Origin: Branchiostoma floridae | Lineage: Eukaryota > Chordata > Leptocardii > Amphioxiformes > Branchiostomatidae | NCBI RefSeq assembly: GCF_000003815.2 | Contig: NC_049996.1 | Location: forward strand, 16,596,930-16,660,929 | Length of the DNA: 64,000 bases | Direction of reading: 5' to 3' | Shown here: piece by piece, positions 12,495-23,360 of the stretch | How positions within the stretch are numbered: the first letter of the stretch is position 1 | Layout: each line of letters starts with the position of its first letter | The notes under the pieces: generated by a model | What the model saw: only the letters and a program-made list of their open reading frames with translations | Database searches by the model: none | What the model was told of the DNA's origin: nothing | Made by a program: the position numbers and the translations under genes

Positions 12495-12573
12495 ATGAAC
12501 AAGATAAAAATGATAGGGAGCATGCTAGAAGCTACACAGGTGTTCCTAAAGTGGATATCGTCTCTGTTATTTA
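12495..12573 (+). other. Candidate short first-exon cassette, copy 1
   Basis: An ATG opens 26 codons (MNKIKMIGSMLEATQ...WISSLLF) plus one base before GTAAGT. It is the same length and phase as the copy at 12766, and the downstream 190 bases are also similar, so the pair is a tandem duplication with a period of about 271. The peptide would be a short amphipathic or hydrophobic N terminus. No partner exon is known. Confidence 0.3.
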
Positions 12574-12765
12574 GTAAGTTTACTTGAACGTCAGTGAAGT
12601 AAGAAGGTAGCCATGAAACAGCAGGCGTCACGCATGGACTCCCCTGTGTACATGTACACACGGGAGGGAGTTGGCAGCAAACAATGCACTGAGATTCAGT
12701 TAGCTTAAATACAACATGGCAGTCAAACTGACTTAGGTTTAACGGTTGTACTGTAATACTGTAAA

Positions 12766-12844
12766 ATGAACAAGATAAAAGAGACACGGAGTATTCTAAA
12801 AGCTGTACAGGTGTTCCTAAGGTGGATATCGTCTCTGTTGTTTA
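12766..12844 (+). other. Candidate short first-exon cassette, copy 2
   Basis: Tandem copy of 12495-12573 with 26 codons (MNKIKETRSILKAVQ...WISSLLF) and the same A plus GTAAGT donor. Differences between the copies are mostly amino-acid changing and clustered in the first half, while WISSLLF and the donor are kept. Confidence 0.3.
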
Positions 12845-14870
12845 GTAAGTTTACTAGAACGTCAGTGGAGTAACAAAGTAGCCATGAAACAGCAGGCGTC
12901 ACGCATGGACTCTAACTTGTGTACATGTACACACAGGAGGGAGTTGGCAGCAAACAATGCACTGTGATTCAGTTACCTTCAATACAGTGTGAGAGACAAA
13001 CTGGCTCTATGTTTATCGGTTGTACTGGATAACACCAGTAGTAGGTTATGGAAAGTAGGGAGTAAGGTGCTTATGTTATACTGCATAAAACACAGAAGCA
13101 ATGCCATTGGTTTCTTTGTCATAGTTCTTGTGGTCCTTCTACAGCCTGGATATTTTTGTCGTCACTAAAGCGTCTTGATGAGAAACGGCACAACACAACT
13201 CATCCATCCTGGGTGTAACATGAGAGCTTAACATTATAACATTGTCTGAAGTTTATACACTTAACTCAATCTGATGCTTAGAGTCCAGGAGGGAAGACAA
13301 TAAAGTATATCACTGTATGAAACTCTTTCAAAAGTCCAGTGTGTGGCCAGTTTGTTACAATTCATTAAACAAGAACTTGCGTGCAGGTACTATGACGAGG
13401 TAAACAACGCTACATGTATGGCTGCTCTGCAAATGTCCGTCAGTGACTCAAGAGCACCCCTTGCAGTACCCTTAGGGGACAATTCGTGTTCAAGACTGAA
13501 ATTAAGATGCTGTGTGTTATAAGGCTCCTTAAATACAAAGGGTACTGCAGTCGAAATTGCACTTTTTAGATGTGCTCTGGACAGAATATAATCGCGATAT
13601 TTAATGATAGATAGCTATTGGACTCGGTAAAAAGTTGTATAGGTTTGAGTTAAGTTTAGGTTTATATTAGGGCTGACAGGTGCGTTGCCACGAGAGCCGA
13701 CAGGTGTAACAATACAGGTGCTACCCGTATGAAGCCGTACGCATATCTGGTGTCACTTGAGGTAAAAAAACTTCTGCCCTACTCACGTCGTCAAGGACGA
13801 GTAACAACAAGTGTACAGTTAGTCTCGCCCTGCGTCAGTAAACACACAGACGACGCCCCCCTCCTCAAACATACACCACTAAGTACACAGACGCGCCAAA
13901 CATGTATCCGCCATTTTGGTGCAAAGTCAGGAGGTCACAAGTGCTTACATTGGATACACACTACAAAAAATCTTTTTTCTTTTTTTTCCTGTTTTCTTGT
14001 TATTTCTTACGAAGAGAAAAAGTTTCTTGTATTAAGAAAGGTTGAGAAAAATCAAGATACAGGAACAGTACGGGTAAACACGGGACACGTATCTATGTAA
14101 AATACAACATAAGAGTAAAACTCGTCAATGGCAATGTTTAATGTTTGTACTGAAAAAAAAACACCTATGGGGCGGGGGAGGTGCTTATGTTATACTGCAT
14201 AAATTAATGAGATAAGCATTTCACCTCCATAAGCTGTGTGATACTATAAATATTCGTGTCAAAACTTTTACCATATCCACAGTGAGACAAACTGTAAAAT
14301 CAGCTGTGGTGAGTTATGGAGGGTGGGTAGGGTGACGTTTATGTTTTACTGCATGAAGCATTGATTGCAATGCCGTAGTTCTTGTGGCCTATCTTCTGTC
14401 TTAGCTATTTGGTCATCAATTAAATGGAGAAACAAAGAAACACAATTCATCCGTCCTGGGTGTAACATGAGGGCTCAACCTTATAACATAGTCAGAGGTT
14501 TGCACAGAATATGTAGAACACATGTGGAGTACTAAGGACCCGGGGGGGGGGGGTGGCTATGAAGCGGGCCACGGACATGCACGCACAAAGGAAATATCTC
14601 ACTTTGACCTCAAATTTCTTTGATAAACTGGGTCCAGCCCAAGGAAAAGTTCTGTTACTGCTACATGATTAACAACTTACAGAAACCTTAGGTGGGAATT
14701 GCTGTTCAAGACTGAAATTTAAGATACTGTGTGGTACGTGATTTTAAGTTTCGCCCTTAAGGAGCTTTTAGTGGGACGTTCTGCTCTTACCGCGAGTTAC
14801 AGTAGTCAAATCTCTCTGAAATTAAGAAAGAACCTTACATAAGACTTCTCAAGGTACTTCTCTGACTTAC

Positions 14871-15090
14871 CTTAAGGTGTTCTTGGGGGAGATTTCGAAC
14901 TTCTCTTGGCCCGGACAAGTCGATGGTGAAAATAAGTTCCTCTTTTCAACCGTACCTCACTTCCGGGTTGGTGACGTGACGGCGACTCCCGACAGCCTTT
15001 GTTATGCTAATCATGAGGCAGGTGTGCTGGAGCTGCAGTACCCAAAGCGGCGCCAGACGGCGCTTCAAGCTTCCCCACAATCTGCACTAT
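14871..15090 (-). promoter_or_regulatory. Promoter and first noncoding exon of the fusion gene
   Basis: On the minus strand this stretch has CCGGAAGTG (an Ets/GABP site, about 14957-14967) next to TCACGTCA, and then CACCTTAAG with a consensus GTAAGTCAG donor at 14870-14865. The nearest acceptor in the same orientation is at about 11740, just upstream of the ATG exon. There is no long reading frame, so it is read as a 5' UTR exon. The homologous copy at 2264-2490 supports function for both. The transcription start is not resolved. Confidence 0.45.
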
Positions 15091-15225
15091 AAGATATAGA
15101 CTTGACTTTTACAATCATAAATCAGATAGTTGATGTGGGCTTGAATAAAGTGTTATAAAAGGGGAACTATGCAGCATATTTTCTGAAGAGTTGGCGTGAG
15201 TGTGTACAGTTGGCTTGAGGGTGTC

Positions 15226-15400
15226 ACTACTACAGTAGTTAAGCCAGATAATTGCACAACGGATTAACGCACACTTCTGTTAACTGCACGGAATCCCAAA
15301 CGGGTGCGGTCATGCCGGATAACTTCGCATTATTGCACCATCCGGACAATTGCACAAAATACACTGGCAAATAGGTTGTGCATCTAAAAGCCTCTATTAT
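15226..15400. mobile_element. MITE, TTAATTGCAC family (older copy)
   Basis: This matches 61046-61221 along its length (AATTGCACAACGGAT, GCACACTTCTGTTAA, CTGGCAAAT). The ends are AAGCCAGATAATTGCAC and a diverged inverse, GTGCATCTAAAAGCCT. No coding capacity. Confidence 0.55.
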
Positions 15401-17277
15401 TTGTCCATAAAATAGATTATGATCATCATCATATCGTTCCGTGCCAGTGCTGCAGCCAGGTCGGCCTTCTCATTAGCTTCTAGTAGGTCCTGGTTGGAGA
15501 CGTTGGGGCCTAATACGCAGTCCTTATTATAATAATAATAATAATAATAATCACCAAGTGTATTTTGCCAGCCAGTAGGTACCCATGATGAGTAATGAGG
15601 CTGATTAACGTGGTCGAGGCACCTCCTCGAGCACGGGACCCCCGTTTTACGTCCCTCCCGGAAGACGATTTCGTGGAAAGCTTCGTGAGGCTACAGCAAT
15701 CCGGACGTCCTTGGTTGTTATTATAGATTATGATAAGCAACAAAAACGCCCAACCCTGAAGCCTGCTATGAAAGATAGCAAATGCTCGTTTTCAGACTAT
15801 TGGATACCTTTGATCAAAAACTGCGTAGCTTTATTTCGCTAGAATATGTTTTCGTTATACATGTATTTGATGTGGGTAATGAGGTCGTTGAGCCTGTGAC
15901 CTTTGCCATCTGACCTTTGACACCAAGGGACCGCTATCCTGGGACCGTGCGCCTGACTTTGCAACACATTGGAAGTCTCCTTGTCTGTATTTATTCTGGT
16001 CTCAGGATCATCACAGAATTATACATTACGAAAAGACAGACTTCTTAGAGCTCAAGACAAAGGTCTTGTGGAACCCAGAGTCGTGAGTAAAGGTGAGCAA
16101 GAACTTTCTTTTCTCGAATTCTCCGCACGATAAAGATGGAGGTGGAGTGATCTGAGATTTATCTCCAGATGAATATGTCGGGGTTTTGTTGGTCTTTTCT
16201 GCGTTTCTTCGCTTCTCTCTAGTGTTGCATTTTGTCTTAGTTCTGGTCACCTGCGAGAGAAAGGGTTGTTTATGGGTGCAAATTAGAGAGAACTTTCCGT
16301 AGTCCGATTCATCCGCGATCTGCTTAGCTTGGAGATCGGGAAGGGGGAGGGGGGCGGAGATACTACTTTTGGCGGATGGATGCACTGCACACGGTGTTTG
16401 GCACTTTAAAGGTCACGGCTGAGTTTGCGTTTGTACAAGCAGGTACAGCCTACTAGTACTTTGGTCAGAGTGTAGCTTGCAATTTCTTTGCAAAATTGCA
16501 ATCATTCTTTATTCTATATCTAACGCTAGTTCACCTGTAAATATCCATTGGGTAACCTATATCCGTATCTGTATCTATATAGCCGGTATAACTGCCCTTT
16601 GGTGTAATACACCAACGTATCAACATTGATGATTAAATCTATACAGAGAGTCCATAAGGCATAATCTCTTTCGTTGAGTTCACTATGCATGTGCGAGTGA
16701 CAGGAGTTCTGGTGGTGAGGTGAGGGCCCGATGAACGTTAAGGTAGCAGAACACAGTTTTTCGCCTATGGGGATTTACATGGTTAAGGACCCTAAAGTGA
16801 GGTGGTTCGACGACTCAAAAAATATACCAGGGTGCAAAAGTAATTAACAAGAATTCAATATGTTGGAGTTCAGGGTAGAATCTACAAAATATGTGAAAAT
16901 GAGCTTAAGTTTGTCCGCTCATTTTCTCAGAAAGAACACTTTGAAATGATCCCCAGTGGAGGTCACCATACTGCACAAGTAGCGGGAACCGGATTCGTGC
17001 ACGAAATTCTACCCAGCCAAACAAATGTCGTAACCCAAACCCATACAGCCTCAAAACTTATGTATTCCTCTACTATCCACCACAGTTTCCGACTCCTTGC
17101 TTGCACAGAAAAATTTCTATGGCTCTTCAAGTTCAAGAACTGCAATGCCCTATTTTGTGCCCGACTTACTTTTGTCCTCAGGGGTCGCCCATAAATAGTG
17201 TGCCATTTTGTAGGCACCGTAATATTCCAGACATTGTCATGCAAATCTTTACAATGATCGATACTGTTTACTTATGA
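15400..17277. other. Intergenic stretch, no gene recognised
   Basis: A TAA run lies at about 15528-15552. A minus-strand 119-codon reading frame (16385-16026, Lys/Ser-rich, with an acceptor-like CTCTCGCAG inside) shows no known domain and is not called. Two overlapping small frames around 16950-17240 also look like chance. Confidence 0.5.
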
Positions 17278-17602
17278 TAGGCCTTCACCTTTGACATATT
17301 ACCCAGGATTCCTGTTGCCGGTAAAAGAGATTACTGTAAATGCATTTATGATCGTGGGGATTTGATTTTGCAATAGCGGGAAAAAGGACTTTTTGCGGTG
17401 GTTTTTAAGTTTGCAGCAGCACCATGCACTGTAGTCTGTTACTGCTATGGAGAGATGTTTGCGTTGGTTTTAAGTTCGCGGTGAAGCGGCCACCGCAAAA
17501 ACCGCGAGCATTAAACCACCGCAAAAGTTTCTGCATTTACAGTATTCTCATTGCGGATGCGTTGCACAAAGCATCCTGGGTAATCTATCAAAGGTGAGGC
17601 CC
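17278..17602. mobile_element. Foldback element with a nested MITE
   Basis: GGCCTTCACCTTTGACATATTACCCAGGAT at its left end is inverted at 17573-17602 (ATCCTGGGTAATCTATCAAA...). Between these arms lies 17332-17544, bounded by a perfect 13-bp inverted repeat TACTGTAAATGCA / TGCATTTACAGTA with TA at both tips and a GC-rich core of CCGCAAA/GCGGTGG motifs. A further direct copy of the outer arm occurs at about 17690. Relatives of the inner element occur at 27082-27177 and 63330-63500. Confidence 0.65.
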
Positions 17603-17789
17603 CAGGCTTGTAAATATGTCTTGTCTACATCATGCTTGTTACTTACATGTCCTGATGGGTTTTGATTATGTATCAACTTATCAAGGGCCTTGACCTTTGA
17701 CATATTACCCACCATGCATCTGTGCTGAGCATGCCCAGTTGGAACCATGAACCTCCTTATTGACTGTTCTCTAAAATCTTTAAAATCAG

Positions 17790-19465
17790 ATGATGGAGGC
17801 GACTGGAGATGAGCATCTAGAGTCGGATGAGGAGCCCAGCTGTGCAGAAACTCACAACGGAGGGACAGGGGAACAGCAACTAGAGATTCACAGTGGTGAG
17901 AGACCACAGCAAGCATCTTTTACGTCAAAGAGGCGCAATCTAAAAGGTCATGCTGGTGAAACCAAGAGTGAAAAGAAGCGGAAGAGACACAGTTGTCCGC
18001 ACTGCGACTGTATGAAACAGACACCAAACTGACGATGACGCAACACATCATGACACACACTGGTGAGAGACCATTCCGGTGCCAGCAGTGTGACTATTCG
18101 GCAGCGCAGACGGCTACCCTTAAACAGCACATCCGGGCTGTGCACACCGGTGAGAGACCTTACCACTGTGGCTACTGTGACTATTCCGCAACCCAAAAGG
18201 GAGCTTTAAAAAGACACATGTTGAAACACACACAACCTAAAATTAAGGTTAAAAAGGAGCCAAAGAAACACAGCTGTCTGCACTGCGAGTATGTTACGAT
18301 AAATAAACCAGATATGACAAACCACATCAGGACCCACACCGGTGAGAAACCCTTCATGTGCGAACAGTGTGACTATTCTGCAGCACGGAAACATGAACTG
18401 AAACAGCACGTCCTGTCTGTGCACACCGGTGAGAGACCTTACAACTGTGGCCACTGTGACTTTTCCACGTCAAGGAAAAGCGGTCTTTTCGTTCACATCC
18501 GGACGATACACGGCGGGGAGAGGGCCTATCAGTGCCAGTTTTGTGAGTTTTCTGCTCAACAGTCTGGTCACCTGAAAGAGCACGTCATGGCTAAACACAG
18601 CAACAACAGGCCGCACAAATGCACACTGTGCGACTTTTCTTCAGTAACCAAAAAGAGCTTAAAGCTTCACATGACGACCCACACAGGAGAGAAACCTTAC
18701 AGTTGTGAGTTGTGCAGTTATGCCTCCAGACAAAAAGGCCAGTTAAAGCTGCACATGGCTAAACACACTGGGGAGAAGCCATATAAATGTAAAGTCTGTG
18801 ATTATGCTAGTGCATCAAAGTCATGGTTAAAAAGTCACATGGTCACTCACACTAGCGAGAAGCCACACAAGTGTGAACTGTGTGATTATTCTACAGCACA
18901 AATGTATCGTTTGAAACTGCACATGGCCAACCACACTGGGGAGAAACCTTTTCGCTGTGAACACTGTGACTTTTCCACAGCAGAAAAACAAAACTTGAAA
19001 CGCCACATGGCTAAACACACCGGTGACAAACCGCACAAATGTGAACATTGTGACTATTCTACAGCGCATAGGAGCCTTCTGAATCGTCACATGGCAACTC
19101 ACACTGGTGAGAAACCTTACAAATGTGATGTATGCGGCTTTGCGACGGCACATAAACGCTGTCTGAAAGACCACATGACTAAACACACAGGCGAGAAGCC
19201 TTTCCAATGTGAGAAATGCGACTTTTTCACAACCCAAAAAGCCCACTTGGCTGATCACATGTTTAGACACGCCGGTGAGAAGCCGTACATGTGTGAGGTG
19301 TGCGGTTTTAAGGCAGCAGTGAAGGGTGGCTTGAACCAGCACATGGCCACACACACGAAGCCCCACAAGTGTGACCAGTGCGACTACTCCGCAGCCCTGA
19401 AGTTTCATTTAGACAGGCACATGAAAAAACATACCATGGGCAAAAATGACAGTCTGACAGCTTGA
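17790..19465 (+). CDS. C2H2 zinc-finger protein (17 fingers, one frameshift)
   Basis: An ATG directly after a likely acceptor (AAAATCAG, 17789) starts an acidic, Lys-rich N terminus of about 70 residues. Seventeen C2H2 fingers follow, mostly joined by TGEKPY/F-type linkers, ending at TGA 19463-19465. The first finger (CPHC at about 17996-18005) is broken: two extra bases at about 18009-18010 shift the frame to a stop at 18030, while the remaining sixteen fingers are open in the other frame from 17993. Without these two bases the first finger would have perfect C-x2-C-x12-H-x3-H spacing. This is a poly-finger nuclear DNA-binding protein whose target is unknown. The shift may be a sequencing error, an allele or a real loss; initiation downstream could still give a 16-finger protein. 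Confidence 0.8.
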
Positions 19466-19597
19466 AGAAAGTGAAGAAATGACAAACTTTGACCTCATTC
19501 CTTGTCTTCTCTTAGAGTAAGAAATTGCTTTGTAATTGTATTTGTGTTGAAGAGAAGCAAATTGCAAATAAGATACTGTGTGTTGCTTCTGCTGAAT

Positions 19598-19928
19598 CAG
19601 GGCTTGAAATCCTCTTTTTCTGCATACCTGCACTGGTGCAGGTAACATTGAAAATTACCTGCACCAGACAAATTTTACCTGCATCACTCTGAATTTAGGA
19701 AGTATAGATCATACTGAAATTGTTCAGGAACCATTGTTTTATACTTAATAGGCGGTAACAGTCAATGCAGCTATAACAATCCACATGCATCTACACCATA
19801 GGATATTTATGTATAAAACCTAGTACATGGACCAGTGCAGGTTAGGTGCAGGTAGACATCAGAAATACCTGCACTGCTCTAATTTTACCTGCACTAACCT
19901 GCATATGCAGGTGGTATTTCGAGCCCTG
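19598..19928. mobile_element. hAT-like MITE
   Basis: The ends are CAGGGCTTGAAAT and ATTTCGAGCCCTG, an imperfect inverted repeat starting CAGGG as in hAT elements. The flanking 8-mers TGCTGAAT and CAGTGAAT are a partial match. Inside are repeated TACCTGCAC/GTGCAGGTA units that can pair with each other. No transposase. Confidence 0.6.
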
Positions 19929-20089
19929 CAGTGAATGTATTGAATAGGGGGATCTTATACTCTGAAAGATCAAGATTGTTTCCAGAAATTTCATGAATAT
20001 GATAACAGCTAAGTAACTTGCACATCATTCAATTACTTTTGCTGGAAAATATAATTGTTTCATCTTCGTGGAAAGAAAGATACAAGATC

Positions 20090-20290
20090 ATACAATTTTT
20101 ATTGACACGACAAAAAGTACAGTGATCTTGAATGGCCAAGTATAAACTACAGAACAAAGGTGAATCCAGAATAAATCTTAAAACTCTACTAACTAAACAA
20201 TATAGGATAATAAGAACACCTCGATATTTGCAGTGAAAAAGATGGCAAGTTAAATTTTTGTATTGATTCTGAACTGATGAATGCATCTTG
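20090..20290 (-). repeat. Retroelement 3'-end-like repeat
   Basis: Shares TTTATTGACACGACAAAA.GTACAG with 29695-29720, where it lies in the same orientation. Read on the minus strand this looks like the 3' end of a short retroelement. No coding sequence is seen. Confidence 0.35.
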
Positions 20291-20299
20291 TTACTCGAA

Positions 20300-20665
20300 C
20301 ACAGAAATATAAGATCCCTGAAGTTTAGAAAACCTTTGAACTTTTAGAAATATAAGACTTTTGAACTTTAATATGACCTTTCAACTTTAAGGATTATAAG
20401 ACTTTGTAACTTTTAGAAATATAAGACTTTTGAACTTTTAGAAATCAAAGACCTCTGAATTGTAGAAGGGCAAAACCTTTAAACTTTTAGAAATATAATA
20501 CACTTGAACTTTAATATGATGTTTGATTTTTTGGATGTTTAAGAATATATAAGACAATCTGAATTTCAGAAGTGCAGAACCTTTGAACTTTTAGAAATTT
20601 GTGACCTGTGAACTTTATTATGACCTTTGAACTTATAGAAATATTAGGCATTTGAACTTTAAGCT
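20300..20665. repeat. Degenerate AT-rich tandem repeat
   Basis: About a dozen diverged copies of a unit near GACCTTTGAACTTTTAGAAA with variable spacing of about 25-40 bases. Confidence 0.7.
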
Positions 20666-20669
20666 AAGA

Positions 20670-23360
20670 AATTTAAGATTCTTATCAAAGTTTTGTCTGG
20701 AACAAATGAATAGCATGGGAACCGCCTTGGAATTCCAGTTTTCCCTTCACTCTACTTCTGATTGTTCTCTTTCTTTTGGATAATCAGGTTCCATACATAT
20801 CAGACTTGGGAATGAGATCTCCTTCCCATCATTCCCTACCAACGAAACTCCAACATTTCCGGTCGAGCTTCGTTGATTTCTTCAAGCTTTGTAGTGCTCT
20901 TACATCTTGTAAGAGGACCTTGAACACCTGAAATGGACGTCTTTCAAACAGGAGTAGAAGTGGGAGGAGAAGAGGTAACGTCTTATTTTACAGTTTGTTG
21001 AGAGAAACCATTCTCGCAAATCGATAGAATTCCGTTGATAGTATGTGATTGGCCGACGCCATGTTTTTTAATCACAGAAAAGAGTCATTTGACGTTACAA
21101 CAAATCTAACCGACCTGTGAACATTTTACTGAGATGTGTGTGCTTTGATGATCTCCCCATCCCACATTAGGCGACAGCAAGTACATTATATGGATGTCAT
21201 CAGCGCGCTCATTAATTTTTGCCTGATTTAAAAAAAAAGTTCCTCTTCGGGATGGTCAGATAGACCAAAACAGGCAAACATGTTGTGTTGTAGCCTAATA
21301 ACATGCTTGTAGAAGTGACACTAGGGAGGTAGCCATGACTATAGTTGCAGAAATGAAACTTGTTGTAAAAGTGGCACCAATATGGAAGCCATGGATGTAG
21401 TTGCCAGCTTGGCAAGTGATACCAGTGGTATCACTTTTACTACACTAGTTCACTTCTTTAATACAGGAATGGATACCTTGTTAGTTGTGATGCCACGTTT
21501 TGTCACCTCAAAGCTTGTTACGAGATTTATGGTGTCTATTTTGAAAATTTAGCCATCTTGTTTTTTTACCCATCTTGTGTTTTTTTTTGCGCTATCTCAT
21601 TACTTTTGCACTCTGTATAGGATGTCATCCATAAAATTTACTTGCCGTGGCCTAACCACATAAGGTCAGCTTGTCTGAATGCTCCTATTTCTCCACCACT
21701 CCTCCCTAAAGGTACACTAAACATACAAGAACGTCGAACCAATGTGGCGTCATGCTTCACCAGTTTATTTTTCAACAATTTTTTTCCCAACGAGAATCAA
21801 TGTCCTTAATTATAAACTATTGACTACATGGCTCAATTATACTTTCCTAGTAATTATTTGTTTCATAGTAGATCACCACTTGGCTTACCGTAGAGATAAT
21901 TGCCAGTATACAAGAGCATGTTGAATTATACACTTAACAACCAACACCATGCATTGGAGGCGTTCCGGGTTATTTAAAATTCCTGCCATGTTGTGTATTA
22001 CAACATGCATTAACAGATTTTTGGTTTATACCCTTGTACCGTATTATTTACAGTTGTGTGTATGGTGTAAATCATTTGGACTATTTCAGTTGGAAACTTT
22101 TAATAGTATTTGTTCACATGTTCCGTCTGGTTGCCAAATACCATGACAGTTGTACATGCACTTCTCATACAGACCATTACTGGCATAAAGTTACATGTCA
22201 GAATAGGTTTCAGTAACAAGGCAGTTTTGTAGGCATTTTCTACAGTTAGCATTAATAGATGCTGGTACTTCTAGTCGATAACAGAATTTTTAACACAGTC
22301 GATATTCGCATGTCCAATTTTAGTGAATATCATCAGTATTGTATAAATGTGGCTAAAATAAGCTTGGATGTACCTTGTCGGTTACATAGGGTAGAGGGCA
22401 AAACATTACAAACATTAATTTTTAGATAGAGTACCTTCTTTTATAATGCATGATTCATTACTGGTATCTCTACTGTTTCATACTGTACAGTTTGGATACT
22501 TAGAAAACCTACTAAAAGCCATCCACAAATCATTTGAAGTATTATTTACAACTTGTTATTATTCACTGCTTCATGTCCAATTCCTGATGTCAAATCTTAT
22601 GTCTGGGTCTTTGCAAAATCAATACATGTATCATGATTATTCTACAAAAAATTAAGTTTTAAAAAATCAATCATCTATGCATTGAGAGTTGGTAAAGCCA
22701 CAGGATTGGATTCAAGAGAGTGAAGTAATAGGAGAATCGTTTATTGCCCCCCCCCCCACACACACACACACACACACTCTATCTCGCCGTCTCCCCCTTC
22801 TCTGTGGGTGTGGGTGGGTGTCTGTGTGCAAATTTGCGTATCAGTGTTCTTTGAGGCAAATGTCATTTCAATGTGGGCTATAGGAGTTGTCCATGCAGCA
22901 ACCGCGGGCTAAAGGGAACTTTTTTTACTCGTGAGTGTATTCGAGGTTTTCTTTTTGCGCGTGGATATCTGTGTTTGGGTCTGCATGTCCGTCTGTGTGC
23001 CTCCTCAATTACCTTTATCCACAATGCTGCGTTGCCATATATCATTCAATACTGCATTATTGTCTGTGAGGCTAGCAGGGTCGTAGGGAGTAATGTCATC
23101 GTTGAGTGCTCTTTGTTGCGCATGCCATACACTACTTGGGCTATGAAGGATGATTCCTGTTGCAATAGGGATGTTGCTATTGTCATTGTTGTTGTTGTTG
23201 TTGAAAGAAGAAACTTGTCTCCTCTTCGTCTTCCTCTGGAAACTACAGAACGCCTGTCTTTAGCCCTTCTCTTCTCTAGTCTCCAGACCACTCAAGGGCC
23301 CAAACAGTACCCAACTGGCCCGTTGGATACTGCCTTGCCACCGTTAGATCCGCTTGGAGA
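20670..23360. other. Intergenic stretch, no gene recognised
   Basis: It contains a possible short first exon at 20934-20975 (ATGGACGTCTTTCAA... ending GAAGAG then GTAACG), unsupported by any partner. Most of the rest is AT-rich. A CA run lies at about 22758-22778. The last few hundred bases, next to the receptor's stop codon, may be its 3' UTR on the minus strand; no clear AATAAA was noted. Confidence 0.45.

Larger units (their letters stand above)
12100..14870. repeat. Intron-1 block with repeated YY1-like modules
   Basis: This is the probable first intron of the minus-strand fusion gene. On the plus strand it contains several diverged copies of one module: CCGCCATTTT (12168, 12389, 13909), AGGTGCTTTGTTGG, GTGCAGGTACCA.GACAAG and AAACAACACTG, followed in some copies by a short ATG reading frame with a splice donor. 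CCGCCATTTTG resembles the YY1 site. A CCCCGCCCCGCC run lies at about 12088-12112. Related copies occur at 1-2180. No exon of the fusion gene was found here. Confidence 0.5.

Noticed and set aside
16026-16385. 119-codon minus-strand frame
   Set aside because: No domain, low-complexity Lys/Ser content, and only a weak internal acceptor; not enough to call an exon.
20934-20975. Possible first coding exon of another plus-strand gene
   Set aside because: A 14-codon ATG frame with a GTAACG donor has no recognisable partner exon downstream before the antisense receptor gene.
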